Shown piece by piece: positions 45,799 to 55,750 of a DNA stretch of 60,000 bases. Location: positions 19,229,501-19,289,500 of the forward strand of contig NC_088310.1 in assembly GCF_910592395.1 (NCBI RefSeq), read 5' to 3'. Position 1 is the first letter of the stretch, and each line of letters opens with the position of its first letter. This DNA is from Lineus longissimus. Its lineage: Eukaryota > Nemertea > Pilidiophora > Heteronemertea > Lineidae. The notes beneath the pieces are model-generated. The model saw nothing but the letters and a program-made list of their open reading frames with translations. It did not search any database and was not told the origin of the DNA. Made by a program: the position numbers and the translations under genes.

Positions 45799-45925
45799 GT
45801 TGTCCCGTCTACTGGCCCTTTGTGCTGCCCACAAGCTGCAGGACATGAAAACAAGTTGTGCCAAGACAATTTCGGTTGAGTGTCTCTTCAGAAGGGATGA
45901 CGCCTATTTGCTGCAACAACCAGAG
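45799..45925 (+). CDS. Possible isolated exon of an unknown gene
   Basis: A 127-bp block lies between gatccccag and gtaaat. One frame is open throughout and reads as an amphipathic helical peptide (LSRLLALCAAHKLQDMK, then TSCAKTISVECLFRRDD, then AYLLQQPE). The pattern L..LC..H.L..M...C is reminiscent of the region after a BTB domain (BACK-like), but I do not recognise a specific protein. No partner exons were found on either side. It could be a pseudo-exon. Confidence 0.3.
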
Positions 45926-46160
45926 GTAAATAGATAACTACAATGTAGTATATTATTTGCATGCCTTATCAAAGACCTAATTTTTCTTAACAAAATAATC
46001 AGGTTTTCCGTAAAATCAACCCTGGTATACTTTCAGTAAGTCGATGGAACATATATAATTCATTTTGAAGGTGTGATGGGAACCACATAAGACATCCGGA
46101 GGTTACCAGCCCCTCTTTGTAATGCATAGTGAGGAGTGGTCGTTTTGATTAGTTATGCTA

Positions 46161-46479
46161 AGGCCTGTTTGATTATACAGTCTCTTCTTAAAGGAGTATG
46201 AGAGGACAGTCTCCTTGAAGTTGGGAATCCTTCCTTAAGACACTCGTCTGTTCAGAGTTATGGTTAGGCCTTGATTAAACTGTCTCTTCCAAGATGGGAA
46301 TTCTCAAAGGAGTATGAGAGGATAGTCTCCTTGAAGTTGGGAATCCTTCCTGAAGACACTCGTCTGTTCAGAGTTATGGTCAGGCCAGTTTGATTAAACT
46401 GTCTCTTCCAAGATGGGAATTCTCAAAGGAGTATGAGAGGACAGTCTCCTTGAAGTTAGGAATCCTTCCTGAAGACACT
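46161..46479 (+). repeat. Minisatellite, about 3 units of 104-117 bp
   Basis: Units start with aggcc at 46161, 46265 and 46382. Each holds 'gattaaactgtctcttcc', 'aaaggagtatgagaggacag', 'tctccttgaagttgggaatc' and 'cttcctgaagacactcgtct'. Copies 2 and 3 are the most alike. Confidence 0.8.
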
Positions 46480-47048
46480 TGTATCTAATATGGGAAGACT
46501 AGGGGCCTCTGAGCGGGTGTGTCGTGCTGACACTGACCACGCTTTCTTTGCACAAACTCCTCTTGAGGCATGACTTGTCGTTTGGTGATTAGATCTTCAA
46601 GCGATAGTTGAGAGAGATTGACCATGATAATGTATACCAATCCAGTTGGTTATACCCGGCTAGTATACTCTATGATCTGGACCTCCAGGCAACCTGTCAG
46701 TCAGGGGCAGACCCCAGTGTCTTAACCCACGGTCACAGAGGCGGTAACTCTCTGTGGCGGCCAACAGTGCCGTGACAGTGCGTGTAATTAAAGAAAAGTC
46801 GCAACAATCTTGTAGATACATGCCAAAGTCACGACGTTTCCTTACTGATTTTACAGTGATAGTATCATTCTAAAGATTGCTAGTCTTGCTCTAACCGCAC
46901 TTCCCAACCAATCCACAATCAATGCGTTGTGGGTTCGAGCATTGTCCGAGACTGTCATCACTGAGAATCACTACCACGTTTTGATATTTGTCAATTCTCT
47001 TGAATTCTCAGCTACAAGTATATGAGTATGTGTACTTCATGTTGGTCC
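46480..47048. other. Spacer between minisatellites
   Basis: No gene recognised. A B-box-like 'gggttcgagca' near 46932 has no partner A box and was not called. Confidence 0.35.
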
Positions 47049-47286
47049 AGGACACTTTCATTCTACGCAGCTCATCAGGTTTATTTCCGTGTGAACAGAT
47101 TGTGCCAGGACACTTTCATTCTACGCAGCTCATCAGGTTTATTTCCGTGTGAACAGATTGTGCCAAGACACTTTCATTCTATGCAGCTCATCAGCTTTAT
47201 TTCCATGTGAGCAGATTGTGCCAGGACACTTTCATTCTACGCAGCTCATCAGGTTCATTTCCAAGTGAACAGATTGTGCCAGGACA
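47049..47286 (+). repeat. Minisatellite, 58 bp x 4.1
   Basis: Exact 58-bp spacing at 47049, 47107, 47165 and 47223, with a partial unit at 47281. The unit begins aggacactttcattctacgc and contains 'agctcatcaggtttatttcc' and 'gaacagattgtgcc'. Copies differ by only a few substitutions, so the array is young. Weaker 'ggacacttt' echoes continue to about 47530. Confidence 0.88.
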
Positions 47287-48087
47287 CAGCTTCAGATTGA
47301 TAATCCGCTGGCTGTCTAGTGAGGGTTATATGTATCTCAAACTTGTCTCAATTCAGGTCGCTAAGGAAACTTTCGACCGTAGGCAGACAGATACAATACA
47401 TGTATGTCTTGTTAACCAGCCGTTCACTGCATGGCAGAGACAGTTTGAAACCAGCCATCTTCAAGGACACTTTCAATTGAGGGAGGACAGATTTGTCTCA
47501 AGGAGTACTGGTTGTGTGGCTGGACACTTTTTATGAGGGAGACCAGACATAGATGAGATGCCCATCAATAAATCATGGCCTGTTCTCAGGCTAAGATAGT
47601 TAAGAACTGTCTCCAAGTCTAAAGGTTATGTGTTGGCACTTCCAGGCTGGAGTATTTTCGACAGAGGGACTACAGATTCACATAGACAAGCTTGACCGTC
47701 TCATTAGCCGAGGCAGCTCAGATAGGTTTCCATGAGAAGAAGCTGTGCCAGATTACTTTTTATTGATGGAGGTCAAATTTACATAGCATACTGTCCAACA
47801 TCCATTGTCACACAATCTTTACTCTTGGAGATCTGAGCCTTGTCAGCCAGCGAAAATACTTGTGGGTTGTCAAGGTGAATCTGTCCTCCCTTGCATGCAC
47901 CGACTCAACCTAAACGCATCTGACAAATCGGAGATGGCTCGAACGATGAACTGACCATGGGTTATCAATTGAGCGCACATGAAGACAAATTAATCAAGCA
48001 ATTTCTGTGCAACTAATGAACAGTGTTTGTGATTCACATTGATAATCCACAGGCTGGTTGTGACATCTGTACACAGTGCACACAACA
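47287..48087. other. Spacer between minisatellites
   Basis: Contains scattered echoes of the 58-bp unit (for example 47464 and 47522). No gene recognised. Confidence 0.35.
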
Positions 48088-48283
48088 AAGACAGGCCAAT
48101 CCTGTTGCATACATTAAGGACTGGCCAATCCTGTGGCATACAAGAACTGGCCAATCTTCTTGCATAGAACAAGGACTGGCCAATCCTGTTGCGTACAACA
48201 AGGACTGGCCTATCCTGTTGCATACAATGAGGACTGGCCAATCCTGTGGTATATAAGGACTGGCCAGTCTTCTTGCATAGAAG
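48088..48283 (+). repeat. Minisatellite, about 29 bp x 7
   Basis: Seven imperfect units of the pattern 'aaggactggccaatcctgtt' + 'gcatacaa' follow head to tail. Some units read cttcttgcatagaa in place of cctgttgcatacaa. There are no unique spacers, so this is not a CRISPR array. Confidence 0.85.
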
Positions 48284-49390
48284 TTACAAACAGATGCTGA
48301 CATTTAATTAAAATCTGTCAAGTTTTATTTGGACACTTGCACATCCAATTACAACTAACATACACACAATGATATAAGAAATGCAGTACCGAGGGCGGAT
48401 AAAAAGTGATAAAAGTTGTCAAGTGTGTGTCTAGGATACAATGACAAAGGAGTAATTTGGTACCGAGAGACCAAGGGTCACCCAGCAAAATGATACAAAG
48501 AGACGGGCTAATTTTGTTTAATCTTTCAAAATTACAAGGGTTTCCTAATTGTCTTCTTTAGTTCTTTTGATAATTATTTCCTCGACGAGCAAGTGAGGAT
48601 GAAAACAAAGTTTGGCGAGTAAAGTTAGAAAGTTATCTCAGAGAAGGGGACCTTAGTCCTCCCACAGTTGATAATATACGTACAAATTTATACTGGTTTC
48701 CAATACAATGTAGAACTATAAACCAACAATCAATCTTTACATCAAGGAACAGCATTATCAGAAATCAAGCTGGTTTCCTGAACTATCAGACATGGGAAAT
48801 CTATTAACACATGCTTTAAAAGTCAGTTTGATATTATTTCATTATCTGTGGAAGAAAAGCGATTAAAAGCGCGCCCATAAAAGCAAGCGCGTCCATAAAA
48901 GCAAAGAAAATTGATTGCAGCTTTACACACAATATTAGAAACTCTGTGGCAATCTGAACTTGGTGACGAAAAAGGAAATACTGAACATACAAGAGGATGA
49001 TAAGCCATAAACTCTTGTTTCACTGATGTAAGACCACTTCATTAACCGCTACAAAACTGACACCGAAGGCCAGGCCAAAGAATCACATCATGACCAGGGG
49101 ACACTGGTGACACCAAGCATAATGCATAATAGCATAATGAATCGCACAGAAAAACCACTTGTACACTTTGGAGGCCGACTAGAATTTTTAGAAACAGTCT
49201 CATATTGGCAATAACCCTTGTGGCAAGATACTGAACGTGGAAAAAGCTTCAGTCAGAACAACAACATAAAACACACATTTTTTGCCACCACACATTATGC
49301 TTACATCTATATGTATTTAGAAAAACTCCCAAGTTGCAAGCATAGATTTGAAATTGGTTACAGGTAAACAGTGGTAGTGTGTACTGATAT
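48284..49390. other. Intergenic stretch between convergent genes
   Basis: No gene recognised. The convergent carboxypeptidase (+) and SR protein (-) genes both end towards this side. Confidence 0.4.
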
Positions 49391-49396
49391 TTTATT
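49391..49396 (-). terminator. Candidate polyadenylation signal of the SR protein gene
   Basis: The first AATAAA on the minus strand after the stop codon, about 690 nt downstream. It would give a 3' UTR that includes the tandem repeat at 49581-49690. Confidence 0.4.
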
Positions 49397-49580
49397 CTAA
49401 GAAACCAGTAATGCGGGTACAGGTGAGGCTTTAAAAAAGTGACTTTTTGGTTGGTATCTACACGTCAATATAATCCATACTCATGAAACATGTCAAGTGT
49501 CCTCAAGAAAATGTTGGGTCATCCAAGTTGAAGCTGGTGCCTCCACTACTACACTACTGGCACTAGCAACGGCAACATGG

Positions 49581-49690
49581 TTATAGGCAAGAATTAATGA
49601 TAATTATTAATTCTTGGTATAGGCAATAATAATTTTTAATTCTTGGTATAGCCAATAATACTAAATTAATTCTTGGTATAGACAACATAA
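49581..49690. repeat. AT-rich tandem repeat, about 33 bp x 3-4, with hairpin
   Basis: The phrase 'taattcttggtatagGcaa' recurs three times at about 30-bp spacing, followed by weaker copies. The first unit also has perfect 10-bp inverted arms aagaattaat / attaattctt (49589-49598 and 49606-49615). It probably lies in the 3' UTR of the SR protein gene. Confidence 0.65.
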
Positions 49691-50084
49691 GCTCATCTAC
49701 AGGCAATAAAAGCATAAAAGATTCAGTGCCAAGGATAAGAGTCTTACTGTTCAGTGAGCCAGAAGGTACGGAGGATATCAAAATGATACTAACACAGGCA
49801 ATCACATACCAAAGAAGAAGCATAGAGAATTTTTCAGAAGTCTCTGTATGTATAATCACTGATGTATAAATCATTGTCTTTCTATAGACTCAATTGTTTT
49901 TTCCTCGAGTCTTCTAGAGTATATTTTCTTCAAGTGTTCTGGAGTCGATTGCATATGACATTCTGTCCTTGCAATCTAGTTGCTCCAGTCACACTGTGCC
50001 ATGTTCAAACAGTGATATCAGAGTTTGGCGCAAAAGTCAATTCAAGTCTGGCGCAAAAGTCAATTCATTCGATGAAAGCACAGT

Positions 50085-50379
50085 TCACTCCCTATCAGAT
50101 CCTCGATCAGAATCATCCTTTGTGTGATTATTTCTATCAGGTGATGCACTTCGTGATCGACTCCTGCTACGACTCTTGCTGGCGGACCTCTTGCGCGGAG
50201 ACCTGCTCTTACCACGACTCCTCGACCTCGATCGTGACATGGACTTGTCGCGACTCCTATCACGGCCATGGCTCACGCTGCGGCTTCTACTCCTGGAGCC
50301 ACTGCGGCTACGCCTCCTGCTTCGGCTTCGTGATCGCGACCTCGAGCGTGACCTGCTGTGACGACCTCGGCTGCGCGAC
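50085..50379 (-). CDS. SRSF5/6-like: SR protein exon 7: RS domain
   Basis: Acceptor tttctgttgcag on the minus strand; stop at 50087-50085. Encodes long runs of RS/SR with short breaks ([30 protein letters not shown]) and an acidic end ([13 protein letters not shown]). The RS dipeptides are the target of SRPK and CLK kinases and direct nuclear-speckle location, as known for the family. The opposite strand is open by composition only. Confidence 0.95.
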
Positions 50380-53300
50380 CTGCAACAGAAACAGCACTTT
50401 GATGTCAAATAATATATCACATCAGATAAACTGATAACAGTGGGGAAGGTTCAAACTTGAAAACATTTAACTCCCTTGTTTGAAATAATTCAAGAACCAA
50501 CTGCACCTCAAAACTATTGAAATAGCTGTTCTTCTTCTCAAATATGGTTATACATGTTCTCAAACTCTGTAACAATCAAAATATAGAGAAGTCGTCACTC
50601 ATCTACAAGAGAAATATCGTGAAAAAGATTAGCATTCTTACCTGCTTCTACGACTGCTGCGGCGCTTTGGCTTATCTTCAATCAGCTTGATTCTCCGCCC
50701 GTTTATCTCTGTGTCGTCCATTTTCTCCATTGCATTCTTCATGCCGCTATAGCTGGCAAACTCGACAATTCTGGAAAATAAACAACGAGTGCAGATATTT
50801 AAAGAGAATTCAGGACAGAATCCACTGCATTTCCCAGACTTCACCACCTTGCACAGAACAGTATATTCCATGAAGAGAAATGCCATCCAGGATAGATGTC
50901 ATATCTGGGAGAAAAAATTACAGACTTGAACTGATATTACATCGTGAAATATAAATACCTACCCTTCATTGCGAACCTGCTTGTGTGCATCAGCGTAGGT
51001 GACCTCACCCGCTTGGCGCATGTAGTCCTTCAGATCCTGAGGAAAGAAATAGCAAACAAAGAGTCCATTAGTCAAAAATATTAAAATTTCAACTGAAATT
51101 TACTGATCCAATTCCAACATCCTTCAAATGGATGAATATCCTGTTACGGGGTCTGAAAAAGGAAGGGCCAGGAAAAGGTGTGGCTTTTTTCGAGGTTTTT
51201 TTTTCCACAATTGAGCACATTCACCACCAGAGGACTAATCAAAGTGTAAGATGAAAACAGTTTTAGAAGTAACAACAATGGTATTAGATTAGATGTAATA
51301 ATCGGTTGTATTTTATTTTCAGGTCCCTTTTCGGGTTGACCAAATCAGCCAGACCTCTTAACAGTGAACATGTGCATATGTGTTTTGACTGCTTAGATCT
51401 TTGACGGGCATGGGTGTGGGCTTTTATGGATTAGACAGCCATCTCTCGGTGGCACAAAGCAAGGAAATTCTTAACTATCTATTCACATGTCCACCGTCAC
51501 TATCTTGAGGGTTGTCCAGATTTATAGGATGGAGCCAATGCACGGCTCAAAACGTCTTACCGAGAACTTACGTTACGAAATCACTGCAAGATTGGTGCAG
51601 CACAAACTGTCACAACAAGAAGGCAAGAAAAGGCTTAAGTTTATACATAACAAAATTCAAATGCTTAGGAAACATTTTTTTACATCACCGATTTAACACA
51701 AAAAATCTTTATTGGAAAAAAAGTTTTTAATTTTTTTCATTTCTGTTCAGGATGATTCTCCTTTTTTGATTTTGAAACTTCTTTTGAATAGAGTGCTGGT
51801 ACAGTTATGGGTTTTTTACTTGACGTATCAAAATAAACATACACATCTTAGCCATTAACTTAGTGTAACCACAAAAGGTAAGTTGAATGTATCATCTACA
51901 GCTACTTTCATGGCAGGTGTCTGTGCATGTGTGTAAAACACAAAATTAAAAAATTACCAACTTTTCTGCATATTGATCTTTGTCAAATCAAGAAGATTTC
52001 ATAATCTTGGGTTCAATTCCCAAATACATTTCCATTCAGGTACACCAAATAGCATTGAACACGAATGCAATTAAACTGCACATTAATTACCTTTACGCAT
52101 GTGAAGACCTAGCCCTGAGTGAACCTAGTGGTGGCCCTCAACAACTGGGTGGTGGACTTTGCATCCTTCATGCGCTACGACTGAACTGGACGCCTTGCGG
52201 TGCCACCTTGACCTTAGAGAGCATGGCAGCTACTACCCCGAGGGGTAACGGCTGCCGCCCAGGGATGCATCTTGCGAACGCCATCTATGATCATCATTGA
52301 AACTGCCATCTACTAGTATGATCATCAGTGGGGCCTCTCATATTGACGCCATCAAATGCGATCGATTACATCCTCAACGATTGCACATGACATCAAAAGG
52401 ACCGATTGAATATTGATCCTCATCACACGACTGGCCACAACCCAAAAGACACGCTCTAGCTTCAAATGGCCAACCAGCCCGTATGGACACATCAGTCAAG
52501 AGAACGCCCTCAGCCAGCTCTCAGGGTTGACGGTCGCATCTCTGCACAGTTACTTTCTACCTCACCTATCAAATGGCTGGGGTTATCTTAGGAAAGGAAG
52601 ACAACATGAGCTTAATAACATTAGTTGGCGAACATGGTCTTGGTGCAAGTTTAAAACAAGTCTGCATTGTGAATGCCCCTTAAAGAACAAATCAAACACC
52701 ATCCATTAAAATTTTAAGATGCCTCCATCAAAAGATTTCTACAATCTGATTGATAAATGCCTCTGGTCAAAAAGCTTGGTTAATAGTAGAAATTAATTCA
52801 TCCAATAAGATACACCCTTGGTTGAAAGAGTACCAACCTTACATTTTTTTATAACTGTACAATGCAGACTTACATCCTCCTACAAACACCCACTTTAGTT
52901 TATCCGAGCAGTAGCAGTATCCACTTTTTTTCCAAAGGCCAACAAAGTCATTCCTTCCAAAGGGCCATCACTTCAACCACCCCACCAACAACCTTTCCTG
53001 GTTGTTGGCTTTCATTTCAATGACACGCCATTGATTTTTGTCTTTATTCAACCCTTCCCAAACATTGGGTCCATTTTGTCATGCCAAATAGTCTGTTTTC
53101 ACTAGGCCCCAATAACACTGCTAATGACAAATTCATCCCTGGAATGTGAAAAAGGTTAATAGCCTAAAGCCTAGCAGGAATCACACTCCCCTTCAGACGC
53201 AGACATCACTTCTCACACTCTGGAATGCAACAAAGATTAAGAAAAAATAAGGATGACATACCAAGGAAGGTGACAATATCAGTTTTTTCAGTCGAAATTC

Positions 53301-54803
53301 AAAATCTCTGATTTTTCACATCTTAATCATTTCTTGTGCTACCAACTTGATGGAGAAGTGGTATGTGATAAAATTCATGTTATCTCAAGAGAAATGTTCA
53401 CCTTCAAAGTTTGTCATCCACAACCCTGCAATACTGTGCTTACCTGCCAACTAACTCGCGAGGACAGATTTTCAACAATCAAGCGGTACTCAGTTCTTGT
53501 CGGAGGACCATACCTAAAACGAGACAAGGTTTTCAATTTACAGAAAATACTTCACCAATAATGCTAACAGTGATAAATACAAGTAAATTACTGCTGTAGT
53601 GCTCTCAATTTTTTAGTATAGAATCTAAAAGGCAGTCAGAACTTACTTGTCTCGTCCACCTCCCCCACCACGACGGCCACTGCTGCTGCGCCCGCCATAG
53701 CCACGGTCTCTGTCCCGCCACATGTCCTGACCACGCGGGCGGCCGCGAGCAATCTCAATCTGAATTCTGCAAAACAGGAGAATAATTTCATCTGAATAAG
53801 GTGGTCAAGACACTGAACTATATTTCCAAATGATGTAAATATCTCACTTGATACAAGGCAGATTTAGGAGCCAAGGACCTAGGAACAATCACTTGTAAAA
53901 GACTTTGACATTCTTTGTAAACAGAACAGATTTAGGAGCTGAGCTTCTTTTAAAAACAAGCTGTTAAATATTTGATTGAGTAAAGTTAGGAGTTAGTTTC
54001 TTCTAATGCACCGAGCAATTTCAAGAGGGAAAATACTGGAAACTGGGTGAATGCATTACCTTTCACCTCTCATCTCTCTCCCATTCAGTTCATAGACAGC
54101 ATCATCAGCATCACGGTGGTCATCAAACTCCTGCAAGAGTGAATCATAACATAAGAAACAAGAAGAACAGATACTACAATGTTATTGTAGAACAGAAGCT
54201 AACTTCAGTTCAGTGAGAATTGTCTCAAGGTGTGATTCGACTCGAAAGCTTATTCATCATAACTGCATACAATGTACGTCACAATCTTCCGTAAAACCTG
54301 GCTTGTCAAAAATCAAATAGATTCGAAAGTTCTTAACAGTCTAAATATATTTATGAAGAATTGTGGGCACCAAACCAAAATTGGCAGCGTAGAACACCAA
54401 GTCTCACAATCAATCAACACAAAAGGTTTTAAACCACTGTTTGCAAAACAGTTGCAGTTGAACCTCCTTTTTAGTGGACACCTCTCTATTAGTATTAAGG
54501 ATAACCTCTATTATTAAGGACACAAGGTTTTGTCCCAGATTATGGCAGATATTAGTTTCCATTCAATTTGACAACTCTAATCAGGACACCTCTCTATTAA
54601 AGACAGCACTTGTCCGTCCCGAGGGTGTTCATAAAAGAGAGGATCTACTGTCATTCAAAACTACGGAAAACGTTACTCACAACAAAGCCATAGCCATCTT
54701 TCAATAGGATTTCACGAATCCTTCCAAAACCTTTGAAGAATCTCTCAATGTCTCTATCATTAGTGCCGTAAGGCAAACGCCCAACGTATATTCTGCTGCT
54801 CAT
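50085..54803 (-). CDS. SRSF5/6-like: SR splicing factor, SRSF4/5/6 (B52) type, complete
   Basis: Nuclear RNA-binding protein that binds exonic enhancers and recruits the spliceosome. Seven exons on the minus strand (54803-54681, 54130-54060, 53766-53647, 53513-53444, 51036-50963, 50770-50642, 50379-50085) give 293 residues with every phase matching. RRM1 (about 4-72) has RNP2 RIYVGRL and RNP1 DGYGFVEF. A Gly/Arg/Ser linker (about 75-106, RGRPRG ... [14 protein letters not shown]) follows. RRM2 (about 112-185) carries the pseudo-RRM signature SWQDLKD and YADAH, with NEGIVEFASY and ETEING-like [12 protein letters not shown]. The tail from about 190 is almost pure RS/SR dipeptides. The linker plus SWQDLKD place it with SRSF4/5/6 and, given 293 residues, nearest SRSF5/6 in size. 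Confidence 0.95.
50642..50770 (-). CDS. SRSF5/6-like: SR protein exon 6: second half of RRM2
   Basis: Acceptor tattttccag; donor gtaaga. Encodes [30 protein letters not shown] and the start of the basic tail. Confidence 0.95.
50963..51036 (-). CDS. SRSF5/6-like: SR protein exon 5: SWQDLKD half of RRM2
   Basis: Acceptor tttcctcag; donor gtaggt. Begins [18 protein letters not shown], directly after SWQ of the previous exon. Confidence 0.95.
51037..53443. other. Long intron 4 of the SR protein gene
   Basis: At 2.4 kb this is by far the longest intron of a gene whose other introns are about 0.13-0.58 kb. It contains a GC-richer block at about 52100-52280 in otherwise AT-rich sequence, and a tRNA-T-arm-like stem at 52005-52024. 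SRSF genes usually carry an unproductive 'poison' exon; none could be delimited here. Confidence 0.5.
53444..53513 (-). CDS. SRSF5/6-like: SR protein exon 4: start of RRM2
   Basis: Acceptor cgttttag; donor gtaagc. The first base completes Lys; it then reads [20 protein letters not shown] and SWQ. Confidence 0.95.
53647..53766 (-). CDS. SRSF5/6-like: SR protein exon 3: end of RRM1 and Gly/Arg linker
   Basis: Acceptor attctcctgttttgcag; donor gtaagt. Encodes [12 protein letters not shown] and a linker with [17 protein letters not shown]. Confidence 0.95.
54060..54130 (-). CDS. SRSF5/6-like: SR protein exon 2: second half of RRM1
   Basis: Acceptor cactcttgcag; donor gtaatg. Encodes [20 protein letters not shown] and RGE, the usual SRSF RRM1 helix 2 and strand 4. 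Confidence 0.95.
54455..54650 (+). mobile_element. Pogo/Tigger-like MITE, copy 6
   Basis: A 196-bp element begins cagttgaacctcctttttag and ends gaggatctactg, with the shared interior blocks. It lies in intron 1 of the SR protein gene, 31 bp from the donor of exon 1, on the opposite strand. Its extra length comes from a local duplication of 'ctctattagtattaaggata'-like sequence. Confidence 0.65.
54681..54803 (-). CDS. SRSF5/6-like: SR protein exon 1: start codon and first half of RRM1
   Basis: ATG at 54803-54801, donor gtgagt. Encodes [20 protein letters not shown] and ends at DGYGFV. The start was chosen because the protein begins right at the RRM, as in all SRSF proteins. An AG at 54829-54828 (tgtaatttcag) may be the acceptor of a 5' UTR intron. 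Confidence 0.95.
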
Positions 54804-54830
54804 GTTTTATGTCAATCTTATGTTTACCTG

Positions 54831-55150
54831 AAATTACATGTATCATCATCACAAATTAAAAATCAAGGGAACAATTATTTGAAAGCTGGTTAATTTGTAC
54901 TACGCACAAAGAAGTTGATCAGGAATGATGTCTCACTTGGGCTATGCTACACTGATGACATCATGACGTTATTGACCTTTTCAACTAAGACGAACGAGGG
55001 CCCAAACAAAACAAATGCGCACACTCAGAACACACCAGAAGGCCTAAGCAAACTTCTGACAATGCCATAGGCATAAGCTACTGTGACCCTTGTTCCAGGT
55101 GAAACGCATGACTGACTGCTGTATCTCATCTGCAGGCCTTCTGGTCTGGT
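54831..55150. other. Upstream region of the SR protein gene
   Basis: Short gap between the SR gene 5' UTR and the putative LTR. It must contain, or be crossed by, the SR gene promoter or a 5' UTR intron. No TATA box on the minus strand was evident. Confidence 0.4.
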
Positions 55151-55750
55151 TGTTCTGGCGATCAACGAATTGACAAGATGACGATAAGAACTATGCCAGA
55201 GGTTAATTACTTTATGAAGAGGACTGTATATCTATATGGTACAAGCTATCATAAGATACCTACAATTCATTATAGCTGTAAATGCTTCAGCCTAGAGCCA
55301 GCGGCTCCGTACTAGTTTTACACACGATTGCGGTGTCTCTTCTCCGGCATCTACAACAGGCTATCCTCCGTCTCGTGTTCGATTGCAGACTTCGGTATTC
55401 CAGCCCGGAACGTCAGTAGAAGGGCGTAGTAGATTATATATATATCAAATTATTTTCCCACCAAGGGGAATATATCAATACAAGTTTTTTCCGCTAAGGG
55501 ATATATACTAAAATGCTTCTCACAACTCAAAGCGTGCTACAACACAAACAGTCTGTAACATTGACTCAGGCTGACTGAAGCAATCTGACCGCTAGCTAGG
55601 ACTATATAAATGACTTCGACTCAACCGGTTCTGCCCAGATGGCAACAGACTAGTCCTAACTAGCCGGCAGGTCGTAACAATAAACTAGCCAGTAAATTAA
55701 GAATACTATACCGCCACGGGTATTCTATAAACGGGGAGGTACGTCGAACA
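55151..55750 (+). mobile_element. Putative 5' LTR of a BEL/Pao retrotransposon
   Basis: A 600-bp block begins tgttctggcg and ends acgtcgaaca, so it has the TG...CA ends and a 5-bp terminal inverted repeat (tgttc / gaaca) expected of an LTR. It contains tataaa at 55605-55610 and aataaa at 55679-55684 in the order and spacing of a U3-R-U5 layout. The partner LTR would be beyond the window, so this is unproven. No tRNA primer site follows the right edge. Confidence 0.4.
55605..55610 (+). promoter_or_regulatory. TATA box of the putative LTR
   Basis: tataaa in actatataaatgac, 74 bp before the aataaa at 55679. Transcription would start near 55635. Confidence 0.4.

Noticed and set aside
46925-46945. 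B-box-like gggttcgagca
   Set aside because: No matching A box at the right distance on that strand.
48088-48283. CRISPR-like look of the 29-bp repeats
   Set aside because: Units are contiguous without unique spacers, they vary, and the DNA is eukaryotic; it is a minisatellite.
49862-50434. 190-codon open frame on the + strand over the RS exon
   Set aside because: It is the complement of RS/SR codons, which rarely gives stops. The minus-strand reading has splice sites and a known domain.
52005-52024. tRNA T-arm-like stem cttgggttcaattcccaaa preceded by 'cataatctt'
   Set aside because: No A box and no acceptor stem. At most a SINE remnant.
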